Shown here piece after piece: positions 1 through 11,653 of a stretch of 64,000 nt of DNA. Position numbers and translations under genes: made by a program. This DNA comes from Turnera subulata (taxonomy: Eukaryota; Streptophyta; Magnoliopsida; Malpighiales; Passifloraceae). Location of the stretch: positions 37,319 through 101,318 of the forward strand of contig JAKUCV010006191.1 of the NCBI GenBank assembly GCA_028386065.3, given 5' to 3'. Under the pieces are notes generated by a model. The model saw only the letters and a list, made by a program, of their open reading frames with translations, was not told the DNA's origin and did no database searches. Positions within the stretch are counted from its first letter, which is position 1, and every line of letters begins with the position of its first letter.

Positions 1-680
1 AAGGTTGTCTTGTTTATTTGCTAGATCTGGCTTTGTGCAACCTGCGATTGGATGTTAGGAACTTGATGGGGGATGTGGTGCTCTTTTGCTCTGCACCTCT
101 TTGGTGGTTGAGGTAATTATATTTTTGATGTGCACTCTGGAATTGTATGCTCTTATGGTAGTCTCCATGAGTGGTAGACTCTATGAAGTGAGGGTGAAGT
201 TATGATGTTGAAGCTGATGGCCATGAATGAAAGGCTGTCTATCTATAACATGGCCATGCATAAGTAGTGTAAATAGAGTTGAAAAATAGAGTTGAAACTC
301 GTATGTGGTGTTACCCTTGGGGTTTATAATATGTGGGAAATTGCTTTGTTCTTTGATGGATGGGATGCTGCCCTCCTCTCCACTGGCTATGTCTGCTATT
401 CTTTCCTCTTTGCGTTGCTTTAGGCAATGACGGCCTGCTGGGGAGGATCATCATTAATTGGTGAGGTTGGATATTAGAAGATTTGATATTTTTTTTAGTA
501 CATTCTCAAGATTTATACTATTTCCAGTTTCTTCTGGTTCTTTCTCAAGACCTTGGTTTCCTTTTGTTTCTTTTGGTTGCTGGTCACTCTGAGGTGGAAG
601 TGGCATTGAGACTTTTGGATCAAGGATTATAATGCATTGTTGTGGGTATTGAAATGGATTGTTTATGGAAATTTTTGCAG
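1..680 (+). other. intron of the SR-protein gene
   Basis: T-rich, non-coding stretch ending in TTTTTGCAG immediately before the first recognised RS exon. No open frame with RS dipeptides or RRM motifs is seen. Confidence 0.6.
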
Positions 681-1079
681 ATCTCGGTCAAGATCAGGAT
701 CTCCCCTTGCATCAGTAAGTGAAGGCAAATTTTGATGCCATATTATTCGTTGCTCTTGTGCATTGCTGTTGTTCGTTAATCATTTAGTGCTTTTTTTTTC
801 CCGTCCCTTGTGCAGCCGCCTCCTCGCAGCAAAAAGGATGATAGAAGTCCAAGTGAACGGAGACGCAGTCGAAGCAAAAAGAGGAGCTCACTGTCCCGTT
901 CTCCATCTGTATGATTTTTCTCTTCAACTGTCTATGGATCTACCGGTTGGCTGTCATATAGGACTGTATTTTTCTTTATTGTTTTCTTCCCGTATAGTCT
1001 TCTCATATATTTCTACCGTGCTGGTTTCAATTGGCAGGTAAGATCTGATCGGTCATTGGACTCCAGGGATGGTTATTGA
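681..1079 (+). CDS. SR splicing factor, C-terminal RS-domain exons (partial)
   Basis: Three consecutive exons with consensus splice sites (681-714, 816-908, 1038-1079) keep one frame and end in TGA at 1077-1079. They encode a serine/arginine-rich tail: RSRSGSP, then RSKKDDRSPSERRRSRSKK, then RSPS, ending DSRDGY. Introns begin GTAAGT (715) and GTATGA (909) and end TGCAG (815) and GGCAG (1037). RS tails of this kind are phosphorylated and mediate protein contacts in spliceosome assembly in the nucleus. The RNA-recognition domain must lie upstream of the window; 1-680 reads as intron, with no RS codons and no other exon that I can support. The subfamily (SC35, SCL, RS2Z or SR34 type) cannot be told from the tail alone. 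Confidence 0.82.
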
Positions 1080-2600
1080 AGAGGTTGGCGCTTGATTGGG
1101 GGATGTCGTCAGTGAAATTGTTGGACACCTTGACGAATCTCAAGCTTCCTTTACTCTCTGTTCTCTGTTACATTCGATTCAAGTAGTCCCTCAAATACGG
1201 ATATCGGTGTTGCTCTAAAATTGTTATGTACCATAGAAGATGAGATAATTACGTTGCTACTTTGTTATTGGTCGGTATCTTTGATTGATGACGGATGGAA
1301 CCATCTCGTCTGCTAGACTGCTGAACGTTAACGCATCTGAACTTTATAATAAAATCACTCTGATGGCATGTATGCATTTGAGGGTAAGAAGAAACAAATT
1401 TCTTATCTCCAGCCTTTGATGCGTTGTATAGCGACGTAGTGCACTGTGGGATCTAAATGTGCCACATACGCCCGAATTCTTAAAGGTGAACACTCAAGTG
1501 ACGAAGTGATCGTAGTCGACTAAGAATCGAGTACGTCGAAAATGTCTAAATTATACGTTTTCTAATCATACTTTTGATATTTGTCAATGACAAATATGTA
1601 GATGGGAAAGGAACAAAACGGTCGGTGATTCTAGAAATGGGGAACACTGGAGTATCTCAAGACTCGACTTTTGTGCAATCCAGGTGACCGAAAACTTGGG
1701 CTTCGTCCGAATCAGAACATTTTTTGCAACATTGTGTGTTGTGTTGAATGTATGACTACTGGCTTGGATTTTAATCATTATATGACCCTGGTGGGGAACA
1801 TTAGGCATCGTTTGCTGTTATCTGCATCAAGAGTCAAGTTTAGTTTCATGATTTTCAAAGGGTTGAATGTTTGACCGCTGGTTTGGATTTTATAACCCAG
1901 GTGGGAAACACAGGCATCGTTTGTTGTTATCAACTCCAAAAGTCAAACGGATGCTGCGTCTATTTTCAAGATTTTCTAAGGGAGTACAAAATAACTCAAG
2001 CATGAGTATTCTACCCGCAAACATAGTACTAGGTCATTAGCATTTAATTGTGGTAAATAATGGATATCCCAATGCTTCCGGTACATATCCCCTGAGATTC
2101 TGTAGATAAATCAGTTGCCTCCTTAACTACGTACGTACTAGTTCAGGTTTTAATTAGGTTTGAAACCCAAGGGAAAATATTACCATGTCACTTTCCTTTT
2201 GCTACTCTACACAGTAAGTTATAAATGTCAATCATAAATAATGTCATTGTTTTTTTTTTGTCGAGGAAATAATGTCATTGTCGTCCTTATGTCTTAGATT
2301 GATTAGATTACTACCGTTTCCAAGTGCCATCCAGCATAGGCTTTAGTGCTGCGCATGCATTATGATATATAAATTGTGTAAATTTTAGAGGATGGCCGCA
2401 ATGCAAGGTTCCAATAGATCATCCTGCCTCATATTCCTACCTCAGTTCATGGGCGGCTCCTTGTGCATTATTAACATTCCAATTGCAACCTGCGCGCTAC
2501 ATGCAAAGGAAACCTGCGCTAAACAGTTCCGTCTACCAGATTAGTGCCATGCTGATGTATGATTGTGGCGTGATTTAACTTATGCTACAAAATGTGTCAT
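1080..2600. other. 3' UTR of SR gene and intergenic DNA
   Basis: The first ~300 bases after the SR stop codon are probably its 3' UTR. The rest is AT-rich with no supportable gene. It contains one imperfect tandem duplication (see 1742-1980). Confidence 0.5.
1742..1980. repeat. imperfect tandem duplication, two ~119-bp units
   Basis: 1742-1860 and 1861-1980 align end to end. Shared blocks include GTTGAATGT, TGGATTTTA, GGCATCGTTTG, TGTTATC, AGTCAA and AAGATTTTC/GATTTTCAAAG, with scattered substitutions and short indels. It is an old two-copy tandem duplication with no coding potential. Confidence 0.7.
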
Positions 2601-2913
2601 GGTGCCGATTGAGTAACAGAACCAAAGTGCAAAATGGGTGCTCACAATCTTTACTATTATCCAACATGTGATGTTATTTTTATATCCCCACAAGGCAAAG
2701 AAACCAGAGGAAGCCAAAGTCCATCACACAGCCAGGTGGCTGCCAAAAAGATCGTTTCAGGGCCACTCCACAGTTTTTTTGAGTCTGTCAGTGATGAACA
2801 GACAGACTCCAAGCATTATATATCGTTTTTCAAGCACATACATAACTTTTTTGGTTTCAGCCACAGTAGTGGTAGTTTGCTTCACCCCAAAAGGATAATC
2901 AACAAATCTTTCA

Positions 2914-5900
2914 TCACCGATTCTGTGATGGCATTCTCTCGGATCCATGCCTTTGCCGGAGACTCCCAGACCTGATGCCCGGTTCTGATCCACCAGGAGG
3001 AGCCTGGTGGAATGCACCCCAACCTGATTCTCTGTCGACTGGAGTCAACGGGAATGATGGCAAGTGATCTCGCTCCCATCCACGAAATCGAGTCGGAGGA
3101 GGGTTTTCAGCCTCTTGGAAGTTCCGACCTGAGGCAGGCCCTGTAGGGATGAAATAAAAGCCTGTCTGGTCTGACGATGAAGCCACTGGTCCTACTTGAG
3201 ACAAGCCCCTATGACTACTAGATCTTCGAGCGCCAGGCACTACAGGAGTGCGCATTGCTGGAGAATTGCCAGGTTGTTGTTGATAGTATGCCTGAAGAGC
3301 TTGAACTCTATCACGGGCCCGTGCGTTGCTTCCTTGGTAAGGAGGAATCATGGAGGAAGTGACAGAGCTTCCCGCTCTAGCACTAGAACTAAGAGGATAA
3401 GGTGGATATTGAGTCAGTGGCACAAGCTAAACCGGGTATTTCTATATCAGGAAAAGAGGATTTCTATCTGGTGATCTCATAGGAGTGGAGTATACAATAA
3501 TGTCCATGTTTCACACTTTAGGTTGAAATTCTTAGTATTTAAGAAGGCATACCTGTGACCAACAAGGAATGGATGCATGAAAGATCCTCCTGATCTGGGA
3601 AGATCTGAACTGCTTCTGGCAGACCGTTGACTGACAGGTGGGATTGAAGGCTGATCGCTGCCAATGCGACTGCTAGATGTAGAAAAGGGAGGAGAATGGT
3701 GCTCCCAACTGTGGTAATGGAGATCCATGGCAGGAAAAGTATAGGAATTAGGAATCTCACTGGGCACTGACGGGCCATTCCAGTGAGGGTTAAACGTAGA
3801 ACCATCAGGAACACTTCCACTAGAGGTCGAAGAGGAGGGAGGAATAGGTCCAAAATAAGCAACATAAGGGCAAGGATGGGCAGCAGATGAAACAGCTGCT
3901 GTATGCTCTGCGAAGATAGCATGTTGTCCCAGTAGATCATGATCTGCACGAGGATATTCCTCCCGTCAATATAGTTTTGGCCAATATGCCTTTCGCATAA
4001 CTTGAAACAAGAATCACAACATAAGGAGAACAGAGAAATCTCTTACATGCATTTGATGAAAATTCCCCTTCCCTGCAGTATGGAAATACATGGTATGATC
4101 AGAAAAAGGAACAAGAATCATGCTTAAAAGAAAACAGCTAAAAAAACTAAGGCTAACAAATAAGATAGTTACTGCACTCAAATTTAAAAAAACGCATGTA
4201 TCTTCGTCCTTCATACACTTTGAGCACTATAAAATAATATTAAACAACCAACATATATCTTAAGCTCTCTACATGCTGTTTTTACACTCACCCATGCCAA
4301 CCAAACAAATTTAGGAGTTTCTGGATTTGGGTATTGCTAGGGAAAACAAAACATCATGGTGGCGAGCAATGGGCAGCGGTATTAGACTGCCACTATTCAA
4401 GATATACAATAGGGAAAATACCACTGCCGATTTATAGATATACTAAAAGGATGCAGATAAAATTTGTCCGTATAGAAATTTGGACGCAGTCAAACTGAGA
4501 TCTAAAATATCAGAAGCAACTTACTCAAAAGAGGAGGGAAGTCGTGCTAAGCTACCAAAAGGACACCAATGAACTCCAAAAGACTGCAAAATCATTCACA
4601 ACAAAGATAAATATAAAGCCACATGACATGCAAAATGTAAGTGAACAACATATTTCTTCATGCACTGCACAGAAACCCATGTGGGGCAGTTGCAGATAAA
4701 CAAAATTGGTCAAAAATGTGATTATTGTCCGATAAAGTTCCCAATGAAAACAAAAGAAAAAAGGTGAAATAAAAGTTAAAAAAAGATTTAAAGCCATCAA
4801 TGAGTAATCAATAGAATGCAACTACAAGCTCAGAGCAGACTTGTATATGAAATTCGGGGGGTATATGATTCATCTGCTATGATCAAGGCATATAGAAAGT
4901 CATAAATGCAATCAAAAGCCAGAGCAATATGGTTCACATCTATTATTTACTATAAACAACTATAACTGACTGCGTAATGCAGTTCAAACAACAATTACAT
5001 GTCATTCCAAACAATATGTACACAGATTTCTGAGTTCGCTCCACTTTTTACAAGTCTTCTTAATAGAACATTATCGGCAACTTGAACTTATCATTTTCAG
5101 CATTGGTTTTACAAGAGAAGCAATTGCAGAAACATGCATAATAAATATGCAACTGTGTGCATATTGTCATCTTTAGCATATTTCATGACCATCACTTTCT
5201 AAACTTTGGCATTCATTAAGCTTTTGTGCATCAAGTTAGACCAATAAACTTCAAGAGACCACTATCTCTTCCTCAATAGAAAATCTTTTGACTTCCCTCC
5301 ATTAGAGCAAATCATATATTGAATGTTTCAGTTGTCAAGACAATTATAAAATTTTTATCAAGGTAAAGCAAAAGTTTGGCTTCTAGAGGAGATCTAAGAA
5401 TCACGAGTGAACAATTTAGCAATAGATTGGTTTCCATTAATGTTCGTCTGTGTTTTTGGGATCTCTAAGAATCTTTTTTGAGAAGAAAATAAAGAGATGA
5501 CTACATTCTTGCAGCTTCTGGCCTTATAATAAAGTTTATCAATAAAATAAATACACATTTGGTTCCTTATTTTCATCCCCATATGAACAGATCTTCCTTT
5601 TAAAGAAATGAAACAGCTGCTGAAGTAAGGAAGAGGTCCTCGAAAGACAAAAGATTAAGGAAATAGGTCTGCTTTATTACCCAAGTTAAAGTATACAGCT
5701 ACTGTGTTAGCAACATATTACGAACCAATTTGAAATCTTTCACCCCTCAACAAGAACAGAATTAACTATATCAGAAAAAAAGAAAAAAGAAAAATAGAAT
5801 CAAATGTATAAGAAAAATTAAAAAGCAGCAGTGGTATGCATTGTTACCATACATTTGACAGCTTAAAAGTGTTTAAACCATAAGTGCAATTTACCATTTC

Positions 5901-7304
5901 AGAGTAGCTTAGGTCATAAAAGTCCTCCTCATGTGGCCAATCATCCATGCTGAATTCTGGAAATGAACGGCAGCCATTTGCATAGAGCCATTGGCCTTTC
6001 TCAATTTTCCGGCAATTAGGGCATTGCATGGCGCCTTTTATATTAAATGCTGAACCGATACAGTCTGAAGAGAATAGTAAAGAATCAATGATTGACATAT
6101 GCACGTGCAAGTAGAGTTGCCTATATTGCAACCAGAACCCAACAGATAAAACGTGAGAATTAATTGAAGGAGAATGACCCCAAAACAATAAAATGCATAT
6201 CCGCACATCAAAAAGATTACTACAAGCATAACATTGGTCCTAATGGTTGATCACTGAGTCCATGTTGTAGAATAAGGACAATAAATGCAGGGTCTTCATC
6301 CAAGAACTTGTTGATCTGTGTCAACAACGTTTAGGGGCGTAACGCTTTTGGCAGTTAGCTCATCCTCATGTCAATGACACTACTATTACATATCTAGGTT
6401 TTGAATTGAAAAGCAAGATACTGGAGAGGTTAAAAGAAATGCTCTTAAAAAGTTGTCAAGAAAAATTGACCATCATGTAGTCATATCACAAGCAAAGCAG
6501 TACCATCAATTGTAGTAATAAGCCTCGTCACATATATTACAAACCCAAAACTGCATTCTTAAACCTAGAATGAACATTTATTTGGCTCTATTTAGCAGGC
6601 TAGCTCCTGGCAGAACAGAGTAAATCGAGTAGAAAATAGCATCTCTATGAACTAAAGATCGCATAACTTTGCAAGCCACAACAATCTATCATCTCAACGG
6701 TAACAAAAGACAATGTAACCAAAGAAAGCCCTGGACACCACAAAATGAATAGCAGAGAACAAAAATCACACAAACAACCCACAGAAATTCTCCTATAATA
6801 TCATCCCAGACAAGCGTGACCTCCCAGATTGATTGTTTTAAGTAACTTCAAACTAGTATCTCAATATGTCCGAACATCTAGCGATCTAACAACCAGAATT
6901 CCAACAACATAACACGCGAAATGATCATATCAAAATCATCATGTTTTCACCATCTAAACCCAGAATCGGAAACATTACTCACATATTCCAAACAACAACA
7001 TTGCACACAGATCTCCACAACAACCAATTCAGAAAACAATGACCAGCCAAATCCCAACCGAATCAAAGAAAATTAGAATTTGATCCAACGTTTCCATTAG
7101 CTTATACATACCCAGATGAAATTGGTGCCCGCATTGAAGCTTAGCCCAGGACCGATCCCCGTTATCCGTTACCGTCTCCAGGCAAATCGAACACGAAACG
7201 GACCCAAAAGACTTGCCGCACGCGCCACCACTATCAACACCTGCTCCGCCACCTCCGTCTCCGTCATCAACCGCCACATCATTCTCACTATTCCCCAACC
7301 CCAT
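2914..7304 (-). CDS. RFI2: RFI2-like RING-H2 E3 ubiquitin ligase, six exons
   Basis: Complement join of 7112-7304, 5895-6064, 4525-4583, 4047-4072, 3553-3943 and 2914-3388: 1,314 nt, 437 residues plus stop, every junction GT..AG and in phase. The RING-H2 finger lies at residues ~38-82 (C38, C41, C58, H60, H63, C66, C79, C82) and spans the first intron. Conserved blocks follow: GAMQCPNC, KGQWLYANG, FPEFSMDDW, a VHWCPFG segment, and near the C-terminus GFYFIPTGP and WERDHLPSFPLTP. This order matches Arabidopsis RFI2 (RED AND FAR-RED INSENSITIVE 2), a nuclear RING protein reported to act in phytochrome signalling and photoperiodic flowering. The start is the first ATG (7304); longer open reading upstream has no ATG and is a GA-repeat leader. 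No stop or frameshift is seen, so the gene looks intact. Exon 4 is only 26 nt. Family assignment is strong; orthology is inferred from remembered motifs. Confidence 0.9.
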
Positions 7305-7365
7305 CAACCCTCCTCCAAAATCAACACCCTTTGACCAAAAAGTAACAGAATTCTGCTCCTTCCCT

Positions 7366-7418
7366 CCTTCTCTCTCTCTCCCTCTCCCTCCCTCTCCCTC
7401 TCTCTCCCTCTCTCTCAA
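7366..7418 (-). repeat. GA-rich tract in the RFI2 5' leader
   Basis: The + strand is almost pure CT (CTCTCTC and CCCTCTC units), so the RFI2 transcript strand is GA-rich. It lies 60-115 bases upstream of the start codon, where GAGA tracts are common in plant core promoters and 5' UTRs. Confidence 0.6.
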
Positions 7419-7598
7419 TAAATCAAAACAAAGTTTCCAACTTTAACACAACCCAACAGAATTATGGCAGAATAAATTATGGGTTTGCTTGATTTGATTG
7501 GAATTCCAAAGTTAAACTGAATTTTGCCCCCTTTATATGGGTAAAATTTTGATCTTTTTTTCCTTTCCTCCTTCCCTCTTTCTCTTCTCTGTAAGTTA

Positions 7599-7655
7599 TT
7601 GTTGTTGTTGTTTCTCTCTTTTGTTCTTGTTGTTGTTGTTGTTGTTGTTGTTTTG
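7599..7655. repeat. (GTT)n microsatellite
   Basis: Two runs of GTT repeats interrupted by a short CT-rich block, upstream of RFI2. It produces poly-Asn or poly-Leu shadow frames that are not genes. Confidence 0.85.
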
Positions 7656-9923
7656 GTTTGGCTTCTCCCTCTTTCCCTGTTTTCTCTGTCTAATCTTAAA
7701 AAACTGTGTTTGTGCTTTTGTTTTGTTGGTGTAAGGAAAATGGGTTTGTGACCGTTGGATTCCGGGAGAGGTTGGATTGCTGTTGGGGGTAGTAATAACC
7801 GCTGTCCAAACCAAGAGAAGGTGGGGAATGGACGGTGGGGATTGGAGTTAGGGGGGATGTGATTGGACGGTGGGAGATCGGGTTCCCCCTCTGGATTTGA
7901 TGCTTGGTTGAGGTTGACATTGGTTGTTAGCTTAGCATCAAACAAGTGTTCTTTCCTTTCTCCTATTTAATTAATCCATGTCTAAAAGGTTGCACTCCTT
8001 AATTGATTAGTTATGTCTGTGTGTGGTCTAGGGTAAGGTATTTTTTTTGCTTATGAAAATGGTTTTCCTCCATGGATTTGTTTAGAATGGAAGGGGTCAA
8101 ATGTGAAATTGTGGGCAGGAGCTGGATTTGGGTTGGCTTGCCTTGGATTTCATGTGCCCCTCATTAGCTTTGTCTATTTCATATTCACATTAGCATATCC
8201 AAGAATTAATATAGTAGTAATATATTATATTATAATTAACTTCTAGAAATCAGATATAATATGATTTCAATATACTTTTAGTTTGAGCATTTGGTTTATA
8301 ATAATTGATAGAATCAAAATATTGCCTATGTGTAAACAGAAGCAGGCCTTGATCAGATTATCAGGATTTCAGATATGTTATTATGAATGTCAAAGTTAGT
8401 GTGATCTTAGAAGTTTCTTCTCTATCAAGTTTAAGATTATATCTGTTGAAGATGTGCTTTGAGTAATTCTACCAAAAAAGAAAAGGAAGAAAGGAAAGGA
8501 TGTGCTTTGAATAGTTGGATAGACTGATATAGGATTCAGGAACTGCAGGTGGAATTAGAAATCAGAATTCGCTATACATACTTTTGCCTGTGGAAGAGGA
8601 TATGTTTCTTTTTTTTTTTCATATCTACTATCCAATCAGTGGTATGGTCTCAATCAACAGCAGTGCCAATTACAATAAATTTATCACACTACATAGTAAT
8701 GCACAAATATCTGCATCAACACAGTCTCAGTGAATTTGCATGATCAGGGACAGGAATTGATGATTGGAGAAAGAGTCTGCATCAACCCACATAGGAAAAA
8801 CTCATTTTCATTTCTTTTGTCGTCTAACCTTTCTCTTTTGACAGTACTGATGCTTAGACTCCAACAACTCATAATCAATTTCCCATAGGAAGAAAACTTA
8901 GTGATAGCATGTAATTTTTGTATCCATAAAAATTTAGTTAATGAATCTATTTGTTACTTTACTATCTTCAGTACTAGAAAATAAATGTGTGTCAATTTGC
9001 AACTTCTGAAAAAGTTAGAAAATGTCAGGCACAAATACACAGTACTGGTACAAAACAGCTTCATTCAATAGCTGTGTATACTATAGGTTACCTAAAATTC
9101 TTGCCTTAACGCCAAATACTTCTCTTAGCTCTCAAGGCTAGATAAAGGCAAGAGGCTGCAGCCTTTTATTAGGCTTACTTTTTGACCTGGGTTTCTATGC
9201 TTAAGTTGAGATTATCAAGCAAACCCATCATTTTATGAGATCAAAATTACTTGATCCACTAAACATCATACGTTGGGTAGATTCTCCTTCTCCACGTGCA
9301 TATACATGCATCCATGGGTGGCAGCCAAATTAACATATAGAAGAGATGCAAAAGAGAATTACTTGTTGGGCTGGCCATATATGGAAAAAAATGACATATA
9401 GCAAGCAAACTTCTCCACATGGAATGCCTGGCTGGCAATGGCACCCTGGTTTCTGCCTACAAGGTGAAGCCTGCCTTGCACGGTTCATAATTAGTACATT
9501 TTGTCTGTCGGCCGCAGGGAATTTGGTGCATGCATGGAATTTACTTCTCCTCTTCTCTTAATTCAAAGCTTCTTCCTTGATCCTTTCCCTCCCTTGTAGG
9601 ACTATAAAGCTTTTGCATTAATTCCTCTCTAATGCTTAAATTATCAAGTTGAGTCCTTAGGCCACACCCAGACTGCCAATTCCCTTGGCTGGTTCTGATG
9701 CAATGAGTTTAATATCATCATGGTTTCAAGTTTAAGATGATGTATACAGCTTGTTAAGGAAATTCAAACTAGAGTTACATAAATGTTTTTGTAGACTTAA
9801 CCTAAAAAAATTTCGTAGTAAGATGATGTATTCATAGAAAATCAATTTCCTAGTAGTGATTACTCATTTATGACTAGAAAAAAAATTTGTGCAATGAGTT
9901 TCAAATTATTAAGGTCTTAAGTA
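7656..9923. other. intergenic DNA, no gene seen
   Basis: AT-rich sequence. 7656-8050 is probably upstream regulatory DNA of the minus-strand RFI2 gene. No exon with splice support and no transposon terminus was found between 8050 and 9923. Confidence 0.5.
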
Positions 9924-9937
9924 ATTACAGAGCATCT

Positions 9938-10103
9938 TTATGTGTGTGTATATATATATACATGTATATATTATATATATATGTATTATACATATATATA
10001 TGTATGTATATCATATACATATATATACAGTGGCGGATCCAGGGAGGGGGGAAGCAGGGGCCAGGCCCCCTAAATCCAAAATATATTTAATTATGGTAAT
10101 ATT
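9938..10103. mobile_element. small insertion flanked by 14-bp direct repeats
   Basis: ATTACAGAGCATCT (9924-9937) and ATTACAAAGCATCT (10104-10117) match at 13 of 14 positions and flank 166 bp. That segment holds a long (TA)n stretch (about 9948-10028) and the block GTGGCGGATCCAGG followed by a GGGGCC/GGCCCC inverted stretch, a motif familiar from the ends of plant repeats. The flanks suggest a target-site duplication from a retroposed fragment. The class is not identified. Confidence 0.4.
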
Positions 10104-10142
10104 ATTACAAAGCATCTAAGTTGATTTGGTGGTAAGTTGCTC

Positions 10143-10146
<4 letters not shown>

Positions 10147-10172
<26 letters not shown>
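10147..10172. repeat. (TA)n microsatellite
   Basis: Uninterrupted TA dinucleotides, separate from the TA-rich block at about 9948-10028. Confidence 0.85.
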
Positions 10173-10173
<1 letters not shown>

Positions 10174-10210
10174 GCAATTTCAATTTGAAAAGCACTATGA
10201 TCGAATTTCT

Positions 10211-10720
10211 TTGGTCGAAGACCGGGAGATATATTGCATATATGTCAAAAGGGCCTCACCAGAGGCATAGCTACAAAGACAATTCCAAAACTCAGAACAT
10301 CACAAGATTCACCTTACAGGGCCCTTATCCTCCAGTATAAGGCTATAAATTACAGTTGGAGGGGAATGAACAATCCATAATCCCGGACTGAATGAAGGAG
10401 CCAAATTAGACATAATCTGCGCTATTTTATTGGCAACCCTATTTACATGGCAAAATGAAAATAAAGATGGGGAGTGTAAATGATTCTTAATCTGAAGCAC
10501 CAAGTCATGACACTCTCTGTTCCAAACGAAGTCATCAACAAGCCAAGTGATCACGTCCAGCTCTTCGGTTTCCATTTGAGTAGGAACGCTTCCACGTGTC
10601 TTGATTACTTCAATGCCAAACAACAATGCTTGCAGAGATAATTTAACTCTCCCACAATCGGCTATATTAGCCACAAAACCAAATAACCACTCACCAGAAT
10701 CTCCTCTGCACACTCCACCA
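10211..10720 (-). mobile_element. retroposed RNase H-like fragment with 17-bp TSD
   Basis: A perfect 17-bp direct repeat (ACTATGATCGAATTTCT) at 10194-10210 and 10721-10737 flanks 510 bp. On the minus strand this reads from the first bases as GGVCRGDSGEWLFGF, then continues through SLQALLFGIEVIKTRG, LDVITWLVDD and FCHVNRVANKIAQIM to a stop at 10309. This is the pattern of the type-1 RNase H module found in plant LINEs and in related host proteins. The long TSD is typical of LINE-machinery insertion, and the 5' end is truncated. The 3' end (low coordinate) has no poly(A), which is unusual. The frame has no start of its own, so it is best read as a dead fragment. Confidence 0.65.
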
Positions 10721-10737
10721 ACTATGATCGAATTTCT

Positions 10738-11653
10738 GAATTGGGATTAATTAGAGCGAGCTAGAATATAAAACCAAAAAAAACAAGTAGCTGGGATGGA
10801 TGTACGGTCGCAATTGCAGGTCAAAGAATGGTGGGTCAACGGGTCAAATTGGTATCATCCTTTTATCACTTTATGGTTATCTCTCTTCCAAACCCAGACT
10901 AAAGTAGCTATTTCGAAGGAATATGTCTATATGCAATGAATATTCGCTGGCTTTGGTAACATTGTACTTCATTTATTCCATCCACCGTGTCATGTACAAG
11001 AGCTTGGAAATTTGGCAAAAAGGAGGGACATTAATTATGAAAAATGGCAATAAGCTTAGGTGGCCAGCTAATGCCATGGCCCCCTAATACTACGGATTAT
11101 TCCTAACTATGTAAATTACATATATCATGGCTCTACTTAAGGTAATCTTGTGATTTAACGTTGGCAATTATTCAGCTTATGTGCGGAATTTTGGGCTGAA
11201 CCTATGTTCCCAAAACAAAGCAAGAGTAAGCTGACTATATTTTTTTCCCCATCTTGACTGCTTGATAAATATGCTATATTTGGCTTCCTAAGTAAAGGTT
11301 CTAATTCTGCCCATATTAGAGTGAAGAAGGTTGATTCAAGTTTATTCTCACAAAAAGAAAGGTTGATTCAAGTTTAGCAGGAAAAAAAGTAGAAAGAGAA
11401 GACTGTACCCTTCAATTTAGGCCAATTACATATTTTAATTTAATCATCAAAATTAACTTAATTCAACCAAACTTGTCTAAATTAATTACCAAAAATAGAT
11501 GTTGAGCTTTTTGTACTAAATTGCACTGGCCTAATTATTCTACCAATGAAACTATGAAAAACACCTCATTTTTGAATTAGGTAGAGTTTATATAGAAGTG
11601 TACACGTTAAAGTAGATATAAACAAGAATACATATATTTGAAAATCTTGGTAG
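10738..11653. other. intergenic DNA, no gene seen
   Basis: AT-rich single-copy-looking sequence between the RNase H-like insertion and the gypsy element. No exon, RNA gene or element terminus is supportable. Confidence 0.5.

Noticed and set aside
3423..3430. Splice acceptor TTTAG before RFI2 exon 6
   Set aside because: Using it puts a TGA in frame within a few codons. The acceptor TCTTAG at 3389-3394 closes the phase and gives the expected sequence.
3539..3949. 136-codon hydrophobic minus frame
   Set aside because: Shadow of RFI2 exon 5 in another frame; splice phases and conserved blocks support the alternative frame.
7305..7418. Upstream extension of the RFI2 start (Arg-Glu repeat)
   Set aside because: The open frame has only a TTG at its beginning. 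The first ATG is at 7304 and gives a normal N-terminus before the RING.
7415..7945. 176-codon minus frame upstream of RFI2
   Set aside because: Runs through (GTT)n and CT microsatellites as Asn/Thr repeats. No homology and no splice support; treated as leader and promoter DNA.
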